From an uncultured Bacteroidales bacterium (GTDB lineage Bacteria; Bacteroidota; Bacteroidia; Bacteroidales; Marinilabiliaceae), in assembly GCA_937892095.1 (NCBI GenBank), contig CALAVC010000012.1, forward strand, positions 1 to 8,079: a DNA stretch of 8,079 bases. Reading direction: 5' to 3'. Below the pieces are notes generated by a model. The model searched no databases and was not told where the DNA came from. It saw only the letters and a program-made list of their open reading frames with translations. The translations under genes were made by a program, and so were the position numbers. This document shows, piece after piece, positions 4,962 to 8,079 of the stretch. Within the stretch, counting starts at the first letter, position 1; every line of letters begins with the position of its first letter.

Positions 4962-5225
4962 CGATTCGACCCATATTTTACTGAGGTTCGACCTTGCTTC
5001 TTAGTGGTATTTGTAGCCTTTGCTCAATCAATACCACAAAGCATTTCAATAGTGCCCAGTTGATACGAGTCAAAACTCAATCGCTCATCAATCAAGACAC
5101 AACGATCCTCAGTTTCTACCCAATAGAGACGCAATAGATACGTAATTACAACATAATTATGACATGGTCATGACGAGGTAATATCGCAGTTGAGTCATAG
5201 TCTCGACGTAATTAGTCATGTCTAC
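4962..5225. other. Non-coding stretch between the convergent repressor and phosphoesterase genes
   Basis: No gene of useful size is visible. It contains a possible hairpin (GTGGTATT 5004-5011 with AATACCAC 5030-5037, 18-base loop), which could end transcription from either side although no long T-tract follows. It also holds a repeat cluster at 5141-5220. The region is the join between the phage control region and the right-hand operon. Confidence 0.5.
5141..5220. repeat. CGTAATTA / GTCATG repeats
   Basis: CGTAATTA occurs at 5141-5148 and 5207-5214, and GTCATG at 5167-5172 and 5215-5220. The reverse form TAATTACG occurs at 4479-4486 in the repressor leader. The octamer thus lies on both sides of the repressor gene. 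It may be an additional operator set or a boundary or recombination site. The AT-rich core makes chance less unlikely than the length suggests. Confidence 0.3.
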
Positions 5226-5987
5226 CTACACTTCGATATATCTACCTCTATCGAATGTAAGATGCTCATTGTGGAATGCGTACCCGAATTGGTTGCAGAT
5301 GCAATGCGTTTTGCCTATGGTCTTTTCGATATTGCGATGAGAGTGTCCATAGATCCAGAAATCAATTCCGCTTTGCTCTATGTAGTCGGACTGTTCGACG
5401 GTGAAAGCGCCATTGATTTTGCTTCCTTGAAACTCTTGCGCCATAAGCTGATATGACGGAACATGATGCGTGACGACAATCTTATATTTTGCATCACTCT
5501 CCGCAACTGACTTCTTGATAAACTCCAAGCATCGCCTGTGTTCCCGATTGAAGTCGGAGAAAGTAAACATCTCCTCGCCATAAAGAATACGTCGAAAATC
5601 GCTCACGCATTGCTCGGTGACGTAAGCATCCTTCAAGTCGATATTCGCCCACAAGGTCGATACTATGAAGTCCACATTTTCGATTCTGACAACAGTGTTA
5701 TAGTAGTAATGCACATTGTGTCGTATTTCGCCGATCAATCCGTCGTGCATTGTGGTCAAGTCGTAGTATTTATAAAACTCATGATTGCCCAAGGCCACGA
5801 TGACCTGTTGGTAGTTTTCCGATACCCAATCCCAGAAAGGGTGCGTCCGATAATTGTCATCGCCAAGGTAACCTATGTCGCCAGCAAGCACGAGTATGTC
5901 GCCATTAACGCATAGTGGCTCTTGTCGCAGAACTCTCCAGTTTTCGGCAAACTCAATATGAAGGTCTGATGCAAACTGTATTTTCAT
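5226..5987 (-). CDS. Calcineurin-like metallophosphoesterase
   Basis: The protein has 253 residues and all metal-binding motifs of the metallophosphoesterase fold: D8-x-H10 in FASDLHIE, D37 in VLAGDIG, N68-H69 in LGNHEF, H174 in VVTHHVPS, and H215/H217 in YGHSH. It should hydrolyse phosphomono- or phosphodiesters with two metal ions in the cytoplasm; there is no signal peptide or membrane segment. The substrate cannot be read from the sequence. It is the third gene of the operon, 5 bases after the nucleotidyltransferase stop, so it is probably made together with it. It could reverse nucleotidylation, cleave a nucleotide product, or process nucleic acid. The gene is intact with a normal start (ATG 5987) and stop (TAG). 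Confidence 0.9.
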   Translation of the reverse strand: MKIQFASDLHIEFAENWRVLRQEPLCVNGDILVLAGDIGYLGDDNYRTHPFWDWVSENYQQVIVALGNHEFYKYYDLTTMHDGLIGEIRHNVHYYYNTVVRIENVDFIVSTLWANIDLKDAYVTEQCVSDFRRILYGEEMFTFSDFNREHRRCLEFIKKSVAESDAKYKIVVTHHVPSYQLMAQEFQGSKINGAFTVEQSDYIEQSGIDFWIYGHSHRNIEKTIGKTHCICNQFGYAFHNEHLTFDRGRYIEV

Positions 5988-5992
5988 GCCTA

Positions 5993-6769
5993 TTACTTTA
6001 CAATGAACGTACTCTTTAACGTATCGAGGTAGGCCTGTATCGCTTCTGCATCTCTATCCAACGCATCCTGTAACGATTGGCTTGGCAATTCCTTTTCTAT
6101 TGCAGATACGTATTCCATCACGCTATCATAAACATACTGAGACACGGCTATTGGTTCAGGTATGGATGCTGTGGCAATAAGTTTCAGCACGTCGGTCTTA
6201 TGTTTCTTGATGTCTTTCGTATTTACTTGTTTCCCGTTGGCCTTATCTTGTAGCAGATTCAGATATGCACGCGCTTTCAAGCAAATGAGAGCCGCAGGAG
6301 TGGCAATACGCAGCCCGTCTCGCTCCTCGCTATTAGCAACAGTAAGTTCATAGTTTTCTTCGTTCATCATTATGGCCGAAAGACTCGAAAGATCTTCCGA
6401 CAACGGAATCGGCTCGATGCGAAAGCCCGAAGGTTCATCAAGCACGTTTGAGTGTCGCGACAATAATTCTATTTGCACGGGATAGCCAGCCTTATCGGTT
6501 GTGAATCTATATAGCGTGTAAGTAGGTGTCTTGTCATCCTTCTCGCGTTTGCCAGCTTTATATTCGCCATCCTTGATGAACTGCCAAAACGCATCGCCAT
6601 ATTCCTTGGTCATATTCTCTACGACCAGAATCATGTCAATGTCATTGGTGGCACGCGGACGCATATCGGTGTCACTCAAGACAATATCGCATGCTGTACC
6701 GCCAATAATCACATAGTTATCCTTGAAATTGGCGAAAGCCTCTCTGAACTTATCTAATCCTATTACCAT
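5993..6769 (-). CDS. Nucleotidyltransferase, AbiEii-toxin-like
   Basis: The protein has 258 residues and the minimal nucleotidyltransferase core: G23-G24 in VIIGGTAC, then D43-x-D45 in ATNDIDMIL, and a third acidic candidate E101 in PVQIELLSR. A downstream block ATPAALICLKARAYL and KKHKTDVLKL (about residues 155-195) is typical of AbiEii/DUF1814-like enzymes. Members of this superfamily transfer nucleotides to RNA or protein; AbiEii toxins are NTP-dependent and stop growth when not neutralised. The start ATG 6769 overlaps the end of the preceding winged-helix gene by 7 bases, which is the usual arrangement of antitoxin then toxin. The substrate is unknown. A housekeeping role is not excluded, but the pairing strongly suggests a type IV toxin-antitoxin or abortive infection function. 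Confidence 0.82.
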   Translation of the reverse strand: MVIGLDKFREAFANFKDNYVIIGGTACDIVLSDTDMRPRATNDIDMILVVENMTKEYGDAFWQFIKDGEYKAGKREKDDKTPTYTLYRFTTDKAGYPVQIELLSRHSNVLDEPSGFRIEPIPLSEDLSSLSAIMMNEENYELTVANSEERDGLRIATPAALICLKARAYLNLLQDKANGKQVNTKDIKKHKTDVLKLIATASIPEPIAVSQYVYDSVMEYVSAIEKELPSQSLQDALDRDAEAIQAYLDTLKSTFIVK

Positions 6770-7713
6770 AGTTTACTAATCATTGATTCTAATTCCTTTT
6801 CTATTCTTGGGTCTCGGTCATCACGTAGCGTGAGATAGAGCGACAACTGGTCCGCATAGTATTGGTATAACGGTGGGTAATTCCAAATCTCTATACAGAT
6901 GTCGCCCTCGACATCATTAGCGTTGACAAAGGCGCTTCTGTCCGCCAGTCTATTATAGTCTTTAGCGTTCACCACGTACGTAGTCACTTCGTCTGGATTC
7001 AATGCCGTATAGTGAGCCATGGCACTGATGCCACCGTAAGTCAGTTGTTGTTTCGTTGTGACGCCATCGCAATATATCTTCTTTTTGACGGGGCTCTTCA
7101 AAAATGGCAACGTGCGCTCCCACACCTCTTTCTTGCTCCCATCAAATTGAATGTGCTTCACTCGATTCTCATCCATCTCAATTTTGCATAGCTGAAGGTC
7201 TTCAAAGTTCTTGAATGCCCTTGAAATCGTTACGTATGAGAACGGCATCTTAGTCTCTATATCCGCCATCGACCAGCCATTCAAATCGTCTATCTGCAAA
7301 TGGTATAATAGGATGTATTGAGCGGAAGCCGACAGCTCTTCCGTTTTCTGTCGATTGCTATCTCTTGTATTGATGATCAAGAACGGTAAAAAGGCGAACT
7401 TGTTGGAGACGATAAAATACACACCTCTTTCTATGAGTCTATTCCGCTCTACAAATTGAAGATTATCAAACAAGAAAACGATGGGCAGTCGCAGAATGCT
7501 TTTTAAGCGATTTGCAAGTCGTGAGCAATCCATAGAGGCGTGATTCTCTTCCTTCTTTGCACTCAAAAGACAAAACGCCTTATCGTTGAATGCCGCTCTA
7601 TAGAACAAAAACTTCAGTTTCGTGTCTATCGGAATGCTTTTCAACTCGCTGTCTTCAAATTGAGACAAAGACAACGCTTTGCCTGCTACTATAACATCGG
7701 AGACCTTCATCAT
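6763..7713 (-). CDS. Winged-helix regulator, AbiEi/MarR-like, partner of the nucleotidyltransferase
   Basis: The protein has 316 residues. Residues 75-115 (LPIVFLFDNLQF, RNRLIERGVYFIVSNKFAFLP) match a block I recall from winged-helix proteins encoded beside AbiEii-type enzymes. Residues 127-180 are the winged helix, with GWSMADIETKMPFSYVTISR and AFKNFEDLQLCKIE as the turn and recognition helix. Residues 190-210 (KEVWERTLPFLKSPVKKKIY) lead to a C-terminal domain of about 100 residues, probably the toxin-facing part. There are two adjacent start codons (MM; 7713 and 7710). As first gene of a three-gene operon, it probably represses its own promoter through the inverted repeat at 7730-7750 and counteracts the nucleotidyltransferase. 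Neutralising activity is inferred from AbiE systems. Confidence 0.75.
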   Translation of the reverse strand: MMKVSDVIVAGKALSLSQFEDSELKSIPIDTKLKFLFYRAAFNDKAFCLLSAKKEENHASMDCSRLANRLKSILRLPIVFLFDNLQFVERNRLIERGVYFIVSNKFAFLPFLIINTRDSNRQKTEELSASAQYILLYHLQIDDLNGWSMADIETKMPFSYVTISRAFKNFEDLQLCKIEMDENRVKHIQFDGSKKEVWERTLPFLKSPVKKKIYCDGVTTKQQLTYGGISAMAHYTALNPDEVTTYVVNAKDYNRLADRSAFVNANDVEGDICIEIWNYPPLYQYYADQLSLYLTLRDDRDPRIEKELESMISKLW

Positions 7714-7729
7714 TTTGTGCTATTTTCAC

Positions 7730-7777
7730 TTTGTATGAAAACAGTACAAAATTGTAGAAAATACTTGAAAGTGCAAA
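7730..7777 (-). promoter_or_regulatory. Promoter and candidate autoregulatory operator of the three-gene operon
   Basis: On the minus strand TTTG (7777-7774), a 19-bp gap, and CAATTTTG (7754-7747) fit the Bacteroidetes promoter pattern with one mismatch in the -7 element. Transcription would start near 7740, about 27 bases before the first ATG. TTTGTA (7730-7735) and TACAAA (7745-7750) form an inverted repeat covering the -7 element and the start point, the expected place for autorepression by the winged-helix protein. A 10-bp palindrome, CAAAGCTTTG, lies at 7774-7783. Confidence 0.5.
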
Positions 7778-7902
7778 GCTTTGAGATACTTTTCTGAAGC
7801 ATACTAATCGTTATCTGCTTACTCCAAAGTGCATTAACCTCTACATTTACACATCCTCCCACTCTTTCCTTTGCGGTCTGAGACATCAAATCCAGACCGA
7901 TA

Positions 7903-8079
7903 ATGACCAAACGAAATAGAAAAAACGCCGCGCTCGATGGCGTATATACACCAGCCGCGAAGGGCGTGGAGACACTCGACACGCTCATTCCCGACTCGAT
8001 GGACGAGGGAATGCGTTCGGCATTGGATCGATTGAACAATGCTCTCGGTGGTGACGTGGCGGGCTTCGTGTGTGCAAGG
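7903..8079 (+). CDS. N-terminal fragment of a strawberry-notch-like helicase/methylase family protein (runs off the window)
   Basis: The frame opens at ATG 7903, after an in-frame stop at 7879-7881, and is open for 59 codons to the window end. It begins MTKRNRKNAALDGVYTPAAK and continues through PDSMDEGMRSALDRLNNALG and GDVAGFVCAR. The order of a Y-x-P-x-(S/A)-K-G block, a VPDSM-like block, an ALDRL helix and a V-x-x-FV segment resembles the region just before the helicase domain in strawberry-notch-type proteins of large Bacteroidales phages and plasmids. No helicase motif is inside the window, so the call rests on recalled N-terminal pattern only. It diverges from the right-hand operon, with about 190 bases between. 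Codon use is GC-richer than in that operon, so it may belong to a different element. A GGTCTG/CAGACC inverted repeat (7875-7898) lies just before the start. Confidence 0.4.
   Translation, partial: MTKRNRKNAALDGVYTPAAKGVETLDTLIPDSMDEGMRSALDRLNNALGGDVAGFVCAR

Noticed and set aside
5538..5915. Plus-strand frame opposite the metallophosphoesterase
   Set aside because: All five metallophosphoesterase motifs lie on the minus strand, so this is a shadow.
7710..8039. Minus-strand frame at the right end that would abut the winged-helix gene
   Set aside because: It lies opposite the better-supported 7903 frame, covers the operon's promoter and has no domain-like content.

Overview
The window most likely comes from a member of the Bacteroidales (Bacteroides/Prevotella type). 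Several upstream regions match the Bacteroidetes promoter layout (TTTG, 19-21 bp, TAnnTTTG), there are no clear Shine-Dalgarno sequences, and the genes resemble families common in gut Bacteroidales mobile DNA. No tRNA, rRNA, CRISPR array, transposase, integrase or capsid gene is visible. Everything here looks like accessory DNA.

Layout. (1) 84-1813, minus strand: a DpnII-type (GATC) restriction-modification pair, methylase followed by endonuclease. Both genes are broken: the methylase has a TGA at codon 12 and a one-base deletion, and the endonuclease has two one-base deletions. Repairing these four points on paper gives continuous family-typical proteins. (2) 1883-3488, plus strand: the end of a small phage late region. 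It holds a small protein resembling one annexin repeat with ATA in the place of its start codon, an N-acetylmuramoyl-L-alanine amidase with an N-terminal membrane segment, a very basic histone-H1-like protein with a hydrophobic tail in another frame, and a small conserved-looking protein ending at a terminator. The absence of visible tail genes, the membrane-anchored amidase and the H1-like protein would fit a tailless membrane-containing phage (double-jelly-roll type), but no capsid gene is present to prove it. (3) 3489-5225: a control region. A minus-strand gene with one in-frame TAA and a plus-strand CI-like repressor with a coiled-coil tail are separated by GGTTGCA repeats and by two long inverted repeats that contain face-to-face promoters. 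(4) 5226-7713, minus strand: an intact tightly packed three-gene operon of a winged-helix regulator (AbiEi-like), a nucleotidyltransferase (AbiEii-like) and a calcineurin-like metallophosphoesterase, with a promoter and candidate autoregulatory operator. (5) 7903 to the end, plus strand: the first 59 codons of a protein resembling the N-terminus of strawberry-notch-type helicases of large Bacteroidales phages and plasmids.

How it fits together. The window reads as a phage remnant flanked by two defence-type modules: a decayed restriction system on the left and an intact antitoxin/toxin-like operon on the right. The most interesting candidate system is the regulator-nucleotidyltransferase-phosphoesterase operon, because it pairs an enzyme that could add nucleotides with one that could remove phosphodiester-linked groups. 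A caution for the whole left half: three certain and one possible single-base deletions, plus two premature stops and a lost start codon, may be genuine decay or may be sequencing error. The right-hand operon shows no such damage.
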